Origin: BD1-7 clade bacterium
Lineage (GTDB): Bacteria > Pseudomonadota > Gammaproteobacteria > Pseudomonadales > DT-91
DNA: 64,000 nucleotides
Direction: 5' to 3'
Assembly (NCBI GenBank): GCA_902705865.1
Contig: CACSIO010000012.1
Span: 794,716 to 858,715, forward strand
The notes beneath the pieces were generated by a model. It saw nothing but the letters and a program-made list of their open reading frames with translations. It was not told the DNA's origin and searched no databases. Shown here piece by piece: positions 36,439-45,373 of this stretch. A program made the position numbers and the translations under genes. Within the stretch, counting starts at the first letter, position 1. Each line of letters begins with the position of its first letter.

Positions 36439-37494
36439 TTAACCCTCAAGTGTAAATTCAATGTTATGAATCGACTTCCAGCGAGCAACGATGTTGTCAC
36501 TGAGGTTCTGGGGATACGGGTGAACACCGTTGGAAAGAGACCTTTGCAACAAGATTTCAATCGCCTGATTGTGGGCGTAAAAAACAGGATCTAGATATTC
36601 GATACGAGTGGGTTCATCAATTGAGAAATTGATAGGGCGTTTTTTGCATAATACGTCAGCTTCACTAAATGTATCGCCGAATTCATCTTCAGCGCCCATA
36701 TTCGCTAGCCAACAGTTACTAAAGCTTGATCTTCGGTATTTACTGCCGATGCAGTTAGTTTTGCCCGTGGCTGTTACGACGACGAAACTACTCTCGATAG
36801 CATGCTCTACCGCAGCGATATCATTGCTAGAAATTGCTGTGAATTGATTCTGATTTGCTTCGGTTAATTTGTGTGGATCGCTGTCGACAATGGATACGTG
36901 ACATTCAATGTCGCGAAGCCTTTCAGCGATACCAATACCGACTTTGCCAAAGCCAAAAACAGTTGCTGTTTTGCCTGCTAACGACTTCCCGGTGAGCTGG
37001 TTAAATGCACGCACGAACGCTTCTCCGGTACCAAGGCAAGTTTCGAGGGCTTTTACGCTACTCAGATCGATACTGATGCATGGAAAACTCAAATCTGAGT
37101 GCTGGTATTTTTGTGTTCCTGTGCCGGTGAGCTCAATGGTTCCGAGGCGGGGAGGTGTTATGTCAAGGAGCTCAGCAGCGCAATCAAGGTGCACATCAAA
37201 AGGCATATTTTTACATTCGGATAGTGGCAGCCACGTCATTCCGGCATCTATTGCTGCCTGAAGAAAAGTAGGTTCAGGCGTCATAAAACTGGGGCTTGTG
37301 ACAGTGACCTCAGCGCCAGCTGCGACTAGTGCGCTGAGCTTGATAATCGTCGCATGGGTTAGAGGCACATTGTGCAAAACCTTTAGCCCTTTATACGGTG
37401 GGTTTTGACGGTATTGCTCCTCTTGTTCACTAAGAAAGCTGATTCTAATCGGGGCGTAACTGTTTTTAACGCGTTGTGCGAAATGCTCGAACAT
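36439..37494 (-). CDS. Short S-adenosyl-L-homocysteine hydrolase-like protein
   Basis: NAD-binding protein related to S-adenosylhomocysteine hydrolase, cytoplasmic. The Rossmann loop VFGFGKVGIGIAERL lies near 175-190; the segment SIDLSSVKALETCLGTGEAF matches the enzyme's substrate/NAD region with its conserved Lys; PYKGLKVLHNVPLTHATI and LVAAGAEV match the N-terminal half. From ATG 37494 (MFEHFAQRV; AGGAA upstream) the length is 351 aa, against about 430 in the housekeeping enzyme, and the C-terminus does not show the usual KYDNxYGxRE-type ending. It may act on another substrate. It precedes the His/His/Glu-DUF3293 gene by 3 bp, so the two probably work together. Confidence 0.7.
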   Translation of the reverse strand: MFEHFAQRVKNSYAPIRISFLSEQEEQYRQNPPYKGLKVLHNVPLTHATIIKLSALVAAGAEVTVTSPSFMTPEPTFLQAAIDAGMTWLPLSECKNMPFDVHLDCAAELLDITPPRLGTIELTGTGTQKYQHSDLSFPCISIDLSSVKALETCLGTGEAFVRAFNQLTGKSLAGKTATVFGFGKVGIGIAERLRDIECHVSIVDSDPHKLTEANQNQFTAISSNDIAAVEHAIESSFVVVTATGKTNCIGSKYRRSSFSNCWLANMGAEDEFGDTFSEADVLCKKRPINFSIDEPTRIEYLDPVFYAHNQAIEILLQRSLSNGVHPYPQNLSDNIVARWKSIHNIEFTLEG

Positions 37495-37982
37495 AGGGTG
37501 TTCCTGCCTTGCCTGAGTTATTCGTAGTTGGGTGGGTTTTGATGAATTCTTGGGCAGTGTAAGCAGGTATTTTTGATGCGTAGGTGTGATGAATCGCGGT
37601 TTTGTAAAACACAATCAATTCGTCATCGGATTGAGATTATTGTTAGATCTGAGGGTTTAGTAGGTAAGGGGTAGTGACTATGGCGTTGGGTATTTCACTA
37701 CGATACTACCGTGATAGATTGGCGGATGGTTGGTCAGTCAGGGAGCTAATTAGAACGTGGTCGGTCGTACCCATTAGTTCTCACAGGAACTTTGCTAGCT
37801 AAAAGTTCTTATGGGTAGCCAGGAATAAGCGAGAGATGACGGTAAGAGAATTTTTGAACTGTTGCCCCCAGGCATTTATGAGGAGCCTGGAGTAGAAATC
37901 TGTGGAGGTTTTGATTTTTTCCGCAGCGCAGATTTCGACTCTATAAGGAGCAGTTGACGGATTATCTGCAAGTGTTGGCGAC
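37495..37982. other. Intergenic region upstream of the two-gene unit
   Basis: About 490 bp between two leftward genes; it should contain the promoter of the S-adenosylhomocysteinase-like gene. A 79-codon frame on the minus strand overlaps the end of the MarR fusion gene but has no ribosome site or family resemblance, so I do not call it. Confidence 0.4.
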
Positions 37983-39092
37983 TCAGGATTTTTCCCCGAG
38001 CCTAGTAATAATGCCCTGCAGTGCAGCCAATTGAGCATCGTTGATATTCGCCATCAACTGCCGCTCGAGGTGGCTGTTGTGAATATGGGTCGGATTTTTG
38101 GCATAGCCGCGGATATAGTCAAGTAACACAGTGAGTTGCGGGTTGTCTTCATCATGGTCACTCAGTTCCGGTTTGAGCATGATTCGATACAGCGCACTCA
38201 TACCTTCTTCAAGTGCAGTTTTGTTCTTTTCGCCGAGCATATCGAGAAGTTCTGCGTCGAGTTTTTGCGTGGAGCGAACCGCATCTTGCATCAGCACTAG
38301 GCCGCGTTCGGTTAGCTGCAAGCGACGTACGCGCTTATCGTGGTTATCGGTTACCCGAGCAACATAGCCTAGGCCTTCCAGCTCATTGGCAATGCGTGAA
38401 ATAGCCTGAATGCTTACCTTGTTTTGTAGCGCCAGTTCAGAAATAGTAATGCCGATATGTTGTTCGACGGGCATATAACCGAGCACTTGTGAAAACGACA
38501 TTTGCAGATGTTTATGGCCTTGCTGTTTGGTCAGTTCCATCAAACGTTTTTCGAGATAACGGGATGAAATACCAGCGAGGCCAGCAAACGGAATACGATG
38601 CTCGACATTACCGATCAAATTGGCTTGTTGGCAAAGCGCATTGGCAGCGTCTGTCAGGCGAGACATGACTTCGCTACCGATGGTCTCTTCCAGTTCGTTG
38701 TTGATATTGAAGATGCCATCTATCGCGTCTGTGATCAGACGGGTGCCTTTTTCACTTAACACGATGATTTTGGCGCGGGCATCAGAAGGGTCTGATTGCC
38801 GCTCAATTAAACCGAGCCGTTCGATGGGCTTGAGCGACTGATTGCATTGCTGGTTGCTCATTCCTAGTTTCGACGCCAGTGTGTTCAATCGAAACCGGCC
38901 AGTGGCAATCAGCATCAGCGGCGGCCCGAGGTTCATCGTTAAATCAGCGTGGCCATTGATACTCATACGGTGCATCAAGCGCGCTTCCATTGCACGGCTG
39001 ATTTGCATCAGTTGTGGGTATAGTAGGTTGGCTTTCAATGTAGGTGCTGTCGTTGTCGAAGTCATCGGCGCATTATACGTAAATCGAACCAT
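37983..39092 (-). CDS. Tandem MarR-domain fusion regulator
   Basis: DNA-binding protein with two MarR winged-helix domains in one chain (about residues 25-165 and 190-335). First unit: LNTLASKLGMSNQQCNQSLKPIERLGLIERQSDPSDARAKI-type helix and wing; second: ISELALQNKVSIQAISRIANELEGLGYVARVTDNHDKRVRRLQL. MarR proteins normally bind DNA as dimers of 140-160 aa, so this 369-aa chain may form a built-in pseudodimer with two different half-sites. ATG at codon 10 (39065) may be the true start; neither has a good ribosome site. Target and ligand unknown. Confidence 0.8.
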   Translation of the reverse strand: MVRFTYNAPMTSTTTAPTLKANLLYPQLMQISRAMEARLMHRMSINGHADLTMNLGPPLMLIATGRFRLNTLASKLGMSNQQCNQSLKPIERLGLIERQSDPSDARAKIIVLSEKGTRLITDAIDGIFNINNELEETIGSEVMSRLTDAANALCQQANLIGNVEHRIPFAGLAGISSRYLEKRLMELTKQQGHKHLQMSFSQVLGYMPVEQHIGITISELALQNKVSIQAISRIANELEGLGYVARVTDNHDKRVRRLQLTERGLVLMQDAVRSTQKLDAELLDMLGEKNKTALEEGMSALYRIMLKPELSDHDEDNPQLTVLLDYIRGYAKNPTHIHNSHLERQLMANINDAQLAALQGIITRLGEKS

Positions 39093-39334
39093 TATTAAAT
39101 GCGTGTTTAAAATATCATTAACGTGGGTTTACTAAATGCGGTGGTTGGTGTATTTCGCGTGCGTGCGATGCTTGTCAATCTGGCAAATTGTAAGGGGCGT
39201 TTCACTGTATATGATATGGGCGGGAAACAGTGATGTACGCAGCTGCGAGTTCGTAGAATAGAAGCCGCTGTATTCGCGTACATTATCATTTCAAAATGGA
39301 TGGGATGACAGGTTTAGACGAGGCGGGAGTTGAT

Positions 39335-39619
39335 TTACTGAGGCGGCTTGTCGCGTTTTCCGCGCAGGTGTCCGCCAGCTGGAGGTGCTGCAACTAACTG
39401 ACCATGGCGAATTTCGCAGGTTGATTTGACGATATTTCCGTTGGGCAATGTGAAAGAAACAGCGTCACCGCTTGTTTTGCCGATGCAGACATCAATGGCT
39501 TCTTGCGGTGGACCGCGTCGCTCTCTGCGATCATTGGATGCATCTTGGCTGTAAGCGTTGATGCTGGCGATGCTTGTAGTACACAAAAGTATCGTTAGTG
39601 ATACGGTTTTTAGTTTCAT
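39335..39619 (-). CDS. Small secreted protein
   Basis: Not recognised. 94 aa: signal peptide ending SINAYSQ, a basic RRERRGPP stretch, one Cys pair (DVCIGK, STCEIR) and a Pro/Gly-rich basic tail. It resembles short periplasmic proteins that start with a PPQEAIDVCIGK-type motif, function unknown. Confidence 0.6.
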   Translation of the reverse strand: MKLKTVSLTILLCTTSIASINAYSQDASNDRRERRGPPQEAIDVCIGKTSGDAVSFTLPNGNIVKSTCEIRHGQLVAAPPAGGHLRGKRDKPPQ

Positions 39620-40275
39620 GTGTTTCCCTTGGGTGGTAAATCCACCAGGTTTAATTTTGATTCTGGTAATAGATGCCGTTGTTGTTGCTACCGTCTATCA
39701 CACTACTTTAGGCTAAATTTGTGTTGTCGAAATTGGCGACCTCTGCATCAAATCGGTCTGAAATTACGATATATGGAAGCAGGGCGATCCGAACTCTTGT
39801 GAGGTCACGCATGTGATTCTGAGGCTGGATTTTTAGTGTGCTGGCGTTGCCCTCTAAATGTCAGCAGTGGAATGTTCTCCGAAAAAGACGAGAAAATAAT
39901 TTTCTTCACTCCAACCGAATGCATCAGCACTTGTAGATGCGGATAAAATTTCGTCTGCGTTAACTGCCGGTGACTTTAGCATACCCAGCTTCGTATAGGT
40001 GAGCGGTAGCCATGCTCTGGCTGATGGAATGACACCAGAAATATAGATCTATTCTAGACGTATTGGCCTTTGACTTCGGGAAGTAAGTCAACACCTGAAT
40101 AATGCAGAGGTCAGACATTGATGAATGTCTCTAAAGGGGTGGGCATTCCTTTTTGTTGCGTATCCGTTTATGAGGGCTAGCGAATTATCGCAGCTTGACC
40201 AGGCCAGCGCTTCTGTCTATTGGTTGAGAATCAATCAATTTATCGATGTTTGACACTCGACCGATAGGCAAAACC
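39620..40275. other. Long intergenic region with a possible gene remnant
   Basis: About 655 bp with no annotated gene. On the minus strand 39854-39982 (42 codons from ATG; frame open back to about 40050) reads like protein, including GWSEENYFLVFFGEH, but has no ribosome site and no recognised family. A small hairpin AGACATT/AATGTCT lies at 40113-40130. Confidence 0.35.
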
Positions 40276-41913
40276 ATGAAGCACGCTTTTTGGGCTCTAA
40301 CCCTCATTGCGGGTATTACCGCATGTTCGAACAACTCTGATAGTGATGGCAACTCGGGTGGTGACACTAGCTCACCGGCGTTGCTCAACGCTGATCAGCA
40401 TATTGATCCGATATTTCCGCCTCAAGGCCAAGTGCATACCCATGCCAGTAACTTGGCGTTATGTGGCGACCACGTGATGGCAGTGTGGTTTTCCGGCGAT
40501 GGGGAACGTACAGGTAATGAAGTCAGAATTAAAGGCTCCACCGCGCGTATTCCTCAAACAGGTGCGTTGACGTGGCAGCCGGCATTTGATGTCGGTTATA
40601 ACGGCACAGGCACGCCGGATACCAATCCAGCACTAATTACCGAGCCAGCGCAGGGCGGGGCAGTTTGTGCCTCTGTGGAGGCCATTTGGGAGACGATTAA
40701 CTTTAAAGATTGGGCCGGTGCTGAACTACGTTATCGCGACGCAACGGTTAGCACCGACAGTAACGGTAATCCGAGTTTTGATTGGGAGCAGGGCTTGGCT
40801 GGCGAGCGTTTTACCCTGAACTTGGCCGATGGTTTTAAGGATACGTTGGCAGATCAACTCGGTAACAGTTGGCCACTCAAAAACAATCGTTTTGATCCCG
40901 TTGGTTTTGCATCATTCGCGGTGGGTATAGTGACTCCCGAAGCCTTGTATGAAGCAATCATGAGTTTATTGAAAGGGCGCATGTCTGCAATGAGTGACTT
41001 GGAATTTGCCGCGATGGCAGACCGCCTTTCTGATGTGAATGACACCGAAGGTTCGGCGTTGAATCAATTGATTGAGAGTACGCAAGGGCCTGGTCAGTTG
41101 TTAACGAGTATCGATACTTTGCGTTCAGCAGGTAGCAAAATTGAGGGTTTGTTGACGTTTGTGTTTCGATTGTACGATCAATATGTGATTGCACGCCTGG
41201 AGACGCGAACCCTAGATTCGGATAGCCGTTATTACCAACTCGGTTGGGAAACGCGGGAAAACCCACAGATCATAAAACGCGGAGATCAGGAACGTTGGCT
41301 ATTGCCGCTGTATTCTGATGATCTAGGCATCTCCGTGGTCGCCTACTCAGATGATGATGGCGATAGTTGGACGGCAACTACCATTGCAACACGGCAGGGA
41401 ATTCAGCCATCAGTTGTTGAAACCACGAATACTTGTGAAGATAACTCGCAGCAGTTAATGGCGATTATGCGAAATAATGGTGGCGTGTTGAATTTGAATC
41501 GAGCGTTAGTGAGCTATTCCTGCAATAGCGCGACGGCTTGGAAGCCTGCTCAACCGTTGTTGGCGATCAAGAATGAAAGCAGCAGTTTGACGGCAAAACG
41601 AATTACCTGGGCGGGGGATGACCGTATCTCGATTGTTTACAACCCCGACAGTAAACGTGAATCGCTGAATCTGGCGTTAGGGTCAACGGCAGGTGCAGAC
41701 TTCAATGTTCAGACGTTATTAGATGTCGACGCGTCGAAAAAAGACCTGGGTATTTCATATCAGTATCCGGCGTTGGTGCAGTTGCCAGGCGGTGACTTGG
41801 TGATATCGTTTTCGTGGCATACCGGTAACACCCCGAGCTGCACTCGGGTGGCAAAAGACTGTCAGACCATTGGTGTGGTGCGTATGAATCCGGATACTAT
41901 TTCGCGGCCATAA
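40276..41913 (+). CDS. Sialidase-like (BNR-type) lipoprotein
   Basis: Envelope lipoprotein of unknown substrate, 545 aa from ATG 40276 (MKHAFWALT). The signal peptide ends ITAC-S. The N-terminal part HASNLALCGDHVMAVWFSGDGERTGNEVRI is typical of sialidase/BNR beta-propeller proteins, and later SYSDDDGDSW-like (AYSDDDGDSWTATTI) and DLVISFSWHTG segments are BNR repeats. A helical insertion of about 130 residues (about 195-330) interrupts the propeller. The sialidase Arg triad cannot be assigned confidently. The nearest family is the exo-sialidase-like superfamily. Monocistronic. Confidence 0.65.
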   Translation: MKHAFWALTLIAGITACSNNSDSDGNSGGDTSSPALLNADQHIDPIFPPQGQVHTHASNLALCGDHVMAVWFSGDGERTGNEVRIKGSTARIPQTGALTWQPAFDVGYNGTGTPDTNPALITEPAQGGAVCASVEAIWETINFKDWAGAELRYRDATVSTDSNGNPSFDWEQGLAGERFTLNLADGFKDTLADQLGNSWPLKNNRFDPVGFASFAVGIVTPEALYEAIMSLLKGRMSAMSDLEFAAMADRLSDVNDTEGSALNQLIESTQGPGQLLTSIDTLRSAGSKIEGLLTFVFRLYDQYVIARLETRTLDSDSRYYQLGWETRENPQIIKRGDQERWLLPLYSDDLGISVVAYSDDDGDSWTATTIATRQGIQPSVVETTNTCEDNSQQLMAIMRNNGGVLNLNRALVSYSCNSATAWKPAQPLLAIKNESSSLTAKRITWAGDDRISIVYNPDSKRESLNLALGSTAGADFNVQTLLDVDASKKDLGISYQYPALVQLPGGDLVISFSWHTGNTPSCTRVAKDCQTIGVVRMNPDTISRP

Positions 41914-42020
41914 CAAGGGGGATGGGAGTGTTGAGAAAGTAATCGCACTCTCTATAGCCAGTTGCGCTAAAGAGAGTGCGGCATAAGCCCAGCGAGCTCA
42001 ATGTTCAGCGAGTACGGTGC

Positions 42021-43121
42021 TTAATCACTCGTTGGCTTATCTGCGGCTTTCTCGGGGGCAGATAGCATTTCATAATCGTTAATCTCCGGCAGCTCATCGG
42101 TTGAGCCAAGCAGTATCGAGATCCAGCGCGTCTTTTCGTTGATGTCCATCGCGATTTTAACCGCCATGGTTAGTGGCACCGACAAGAACATCCCAACCGG
42201 GCCCAGCAGCCAGCCCCATACTACCAAACTGAGAAACACAACCAGTGTTGATAAACCCAAACTGCGACCCATCATTTTAGGCTCGATCATATTGCCGACA
42301 ACGGAATTGATCGCGACATAGCCGATGGCAACCCCTCCTGACTGCACAGGGCCAAATTGAATCAATGCGAGTAAAACCGGTGGAATAGCGGCAATCACTG
42401 AGCCGATGTTGGGTACATAGTTGAGCAAGAAGGCGATCAGGCCCCACAGTAATGGGTAGTCAACATCGATGATGATCAGCAGTATGTAAGCCAGCGTGCC
42501 GGTTGCTGCACTCATTAAGGTTTTAATAACGATGTAGCGGTTGAGTGTATCGGAGAAGCGCGAAAAATAAGACAGTGTGCGTTTAGGGTTGTCGGATAGC
42601 ACATACAGTTTTTTACCAAAGCAATGCAGTTCTAACAGAATAAATACTACTAACAGCAAGATAAAAAACGTATTGGTGAGCGTCGCAACAAGGCTGTTTA
42701 ATGATTGCCCAACAAAACCCAGTGCAGCGCTGAGATTCACCATGTTTTTAACATCCGGTGTCTCTTTAACTGCCCCAACCGCAACCAGCCATTCCAGCCA
42801 GTCGTGTGAAACATCCGTCAGACGCTTTTGATAAGTGGGTAGATTCTCGCTGAAACCGGTTAGCGAGTTGCCAATGAGTGAACTCACTAGGAATGCGCCA
42901 CCGACCAAGCCCGTCATAACCAGCGTAAGACTCAACCATTCAGGAACTCGATGTCGGGTTAACCAAAACATCACGGGGGCGCTGAGTGCGGAAATAAATA
43001 TCGCAACCAGAAAGGGCGCAATAATAGCTTCGGCGGATTTCACAGCGGCCATAATTGCGACGAGGGCGGCCAGTGAGATGATGCTCCAGGTGCCTTTCCC
43101 GGGGCGGTAGATGTTTTCCAT
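42021..43121 (-). CDS. AI-2E/PerM-family membrane permease
   Basis: Inner-membrane protein, 366 aa, with about eight hydrophobic segments and the family pattern: N-terminal pair of helices (LAALVAIMAAVKSAEAIIAPFLVAIF), a polar central region, and the C-terminal block LNYVPNIGSVIAAIPPVLLAL ... GNMIEPKMMGRSLGLSTLVVFLSLVVWGWLLGPVGMFLSVPL, the most conserved part. Members export autoinducer-2 or act as Na+/H+ exchangers; the substrate here is not known. No operon partner. Confidence 0.9.
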   Translation of the reverse strand: MENIYRPGKGTWSIISLAALVAIMAAVKSAEAIIAPFLVAIFISALSAPVMFWLTRHRVPEWLSLTLVMTGLVGGAFLVSSLIGNSLTGFSENLPTYQKRLTDVSHDWLEWLVAVGAVKETPDVKNMVNLSAALGFVGQSLNSLVATLTNTFFILLLVVFILLELHCFGKKLYVLSDNPKRTLSYFSRFSDTLNRYIVIKTLMSAATGTLAYILLIIIDVDYPLLWGLIAFLLNYVPNIGSVIAAIPPVLLALIQFGPVQSGGVAIGYVAINSVVGNMIEPKMMGRSLGLSTLVVFLSLVVWGWLLGPVGMFLSVPLTMAVKIAMDINEKTRWISILLGSTDELPEINDYEMLSAPEKAADKPTSD

Positions 43122-43489
43122 AAAACGTCTCTTTGCGTCTGACTAGCGTTATTATTGTGGGTGATTGCAGATGTTTCGGGGTGTTGAATATACCATGAGT
43201 TTATTGGTTAGATGGGCAATTTCCGCAAGTATGTAGGGTTCTTTTAGCTTGAATGAATACATCTAAAGTACAAAAACGAGACTCAATTCCTTATCTGTCA
43301 ATTACTTGTAAAGCGTTGGTCATTTAACCAAGCAATAATGCGCACGTTTGCAGGGTAGCGCAAATCGATTCATCATCGGGCACAGCATTTGTGCGGGCCG
43401 GTGGTGGCGGAACGTAAGCGTTCCGCAGCCCACTCGTACCGGGACAGGTAGAGTGGATCAACCGATGCATTCTTTACTAGGGGAATCCT
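43122..43489. other. Promoter and leader region of the purple acid phosphatase gene
   Basis: About 370 bp between divergent genes. It holds a sequence resembling a Pho box (43295-43312) and, closer to the gene, a perfect 8-bp stem with TAAG tetraloop (43407-43426, GCGGAACG/CGTTCCGC) in the likely 5' leader. Confidence 0.45.
43295..43312 (+). promoter_or_regulatory. Possible Pho box
   Basis: CTGTCAATTACTTGTAAA: the first half matches six of seven positions of the PhoB half-site CTGTCAT, the second half about four of seven, with correct 11-bp phasing. It lies about 180 bp before the phosphatase start. Inference from sequence and gene function only. Confidence 0.35.
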
Positions 43490-45298
43490 ATGCATAAGCC
43501 ATTAGGAACAATCGCCGCCGGGCTCTTGCTCGCCGGTGTTCATACTAACGTTATTGCTGATCAGGTAATGATTGATAAGGAAGCCCGTTGGAGCTACCTC
43601 GATGAGCAGCGTCAAGCGCCTGCAAACTGGCAACTACCCAGCTTTAATGCCTCAGATTGGGCCAGTGGCCATGGCGTATTGGGTTACGGCGATAGCGGTA
43701 TTGAAACCGAGATAGATTACGGTAGTGATAAAAACAATAAGAATATTACGACATATTTTCGCCATCAATTCAGTGTCGAAAACGTCGAAGAATTCAGCGC
43801 TTTGCGTCTCAAGCTGATGCGTGATGACGGCGCCGTTGTGTATTTGAATGGCAACGAGCTGACGCGTCAGAATATGCCAGCGGGCACAATTACTGCTTCG
43901 ACGATAGCTAACGAAACAGTCGGTCAGAATGATGAAAAAACCTATCATGTTAGCTATGTTGCCGCTGGCCACCTACAAAATGGTGAAAATACGCTGGCGG
44001 TTGAGCTGCATCAGCGTAGCCCTTCTAGTTCAGATATCCGGTTTGACCTGAAGCTGATCGGTATTAGTGGAGATGGCATTGCAGAGCGTGTGCGCGGCCC
44101 GTACCTACAAACCGGAACGCCCGATAGTGTTCGAATACTGTGGCGTACCGACGAGCCTGCACCGAGCTGTGTTTATTACGGTACGGCGGTTTCTACATTG
44201 AATGATACCGTCTGTTCCGATGCACTGGTTACCGAGCACGAAGTTCGCTTGCAAGGCTTGAATCCGGCGACACGTTACTTCTATAAGGCAGTGAGTAATG
44301 AGCAGGTGATGGCGCAAGGTGCTGAAACCTATTTTGAAACCTCTCCAGTGCCTGGTACTCGTGAGAAAATCCGCATCTGGGCTATCGGTGATGCGGGTAC
44401 CGCCAACGCCAATCAACGTGCTGTTTACAATGCGTATCAGGCTCACACCGGTGATACCTACACAAATGTATGGGTTATGTTAGGCGATAACGCCTACGGC
44501 GATGGCACAGACGACGAATACCAGCGTGCGGTATTTGATATGTATCCTCAACTTCTGCGTCAGGCTGTTGTATGGCCGACGATCGGCAACCACGATGCCC
44601 ATACATCCGATTCAGCAACCCAAAGCGGTGCTTACTTCGATATTTTCTCTTTGCCTAAGCAGGGTGAAGCAGGGGGCCTGCCTTCTGGTACCGAGGCGTA
44701 TTATTCGTACGACTACGGCAATATTCACTTTGTCGTTTTAGATTCCGCTGAATCGTCACGTATGCCGTGGGGCGACATGATGCGTTGGATGGAAGCGGAT
44801 CTGCAAGCCAGCGATGCAGAATGGACAATAGCCTATTGGCACCACCCTCCGTATACCAAAGGCTCACATGATTCTGATTGGGAGCTGCAGTTAATCCAAA
44901 TGCGTAAAGTTGCCAACAAAATGCTTGAGCGTTATGGCGTTGATTTGGTGTTGTCAGGGCACAGCCATAGTTATGAGCGTAGTAAGTTCATCGACGGCCA
45001 TTACGGGCAGGCATGGACATTCTCTAATCGTCGCCACGCTATCGATAGTGGCTCCGGTCAGCGTGAAAACGACGGTGCTTACACCAAGCCCGGTGCACAT
45101 GTTCCTAATGCCGGCGCGGTGTATATCGTTGCGGGTAGTTCAGGCAAGAAATCCGGCGGTAAGCTTAACCATAAAGCCATGTACGCGTCGTTGAGCGAGC
45201 TGGGCTCCATGGTTATTGATGTCGAAGGCCTGACAATGGATGCGGTATTCATCGACGAAAAAGGTCAGGTGCTCGATCACTTCAGCATTGAAAAATAA
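43490..45298 (+). CDS. Purple acid phosphatase-type metallophosphoesterase
   Basis: Secreted phosphatase, 602 aa. The signal peptide ends VIA-DQ; residues about 25-200 form a jelly-roll/beta-sandwich domain, about 205-290 a fibronectin-type domain (GPYLQTGTPDSVRILWRTDEP), and the C-terminal 310 residues the dimetal phosphoesterase: GDAGT, GDNAYGDGTDDEY, GNHDAH, WHHPPY, GHSHSYERS, in the order found in purple acid phosphatases (the Tyr next to GDNAY is the metal-charge-transfer residue). AGGGGA precedes the ATG. A Pho box-like sequence upstream suggests phosphate control. It lies 75 bp before the TPR gene. Confidence 0.88.
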   Translation: MHKPLGTIAAGLLLAGVHTNVIADQVMIDKEARWSYLDEQRQAPANWQLPSFNASDWASGHGVLGYGDSGIETEIDYGSDKNNKNITTYFRHQFSVENVEEFSALRLKLMRDDGAVVYLNGNELTRQNMPAGTITASTIANETVGQNDEKTYHVSYVAAGHLQNGENTLAVELHQRSPSSSDIRFDLKLIGISGDGIAERVRGPYLQTGTPDSVRILWRTDEPAPSCVYYGTAVSTLNDTVCSDALVTEHEVRLQGLNPATRYFYKAVSNEQVMAQGAETYFETSPVPGTREKIRIWAIGDAGTANANQRAVYNAYQAHTGDTYTNVWVMLGDNAYGDGTDDEYQRAVFDMYPQLLRQAVVWPTIGNHDAHTSDSATQSGAYFDIFSLPKQGEAGGLPSGTEAYYSYDYGNIHFVVLDSAESSRMPWGDMMRWMEADLQASDAEWTIAYWHHPPYTKGSHDSDWELQLIQMRKVANKMLERYGVDLVLSGHSHSYERSKFIDGHYGQAWTFSNRRHAIDSGSGQRENDGAYTKPGAHVPNAGAVYIVAGSSGKKSGGKLNHKAMYASLSELGSMVIDVEGLTMDAVFIDEKGQVLDHFSIEK

Positions 45299-45373
45299 GT
45301 AAAACAGACAAACTATGTCTGACAATTCGCTGCTGGGTACCCATTGTGTGCCCGGTAGTTTCTGGAGTTACGA

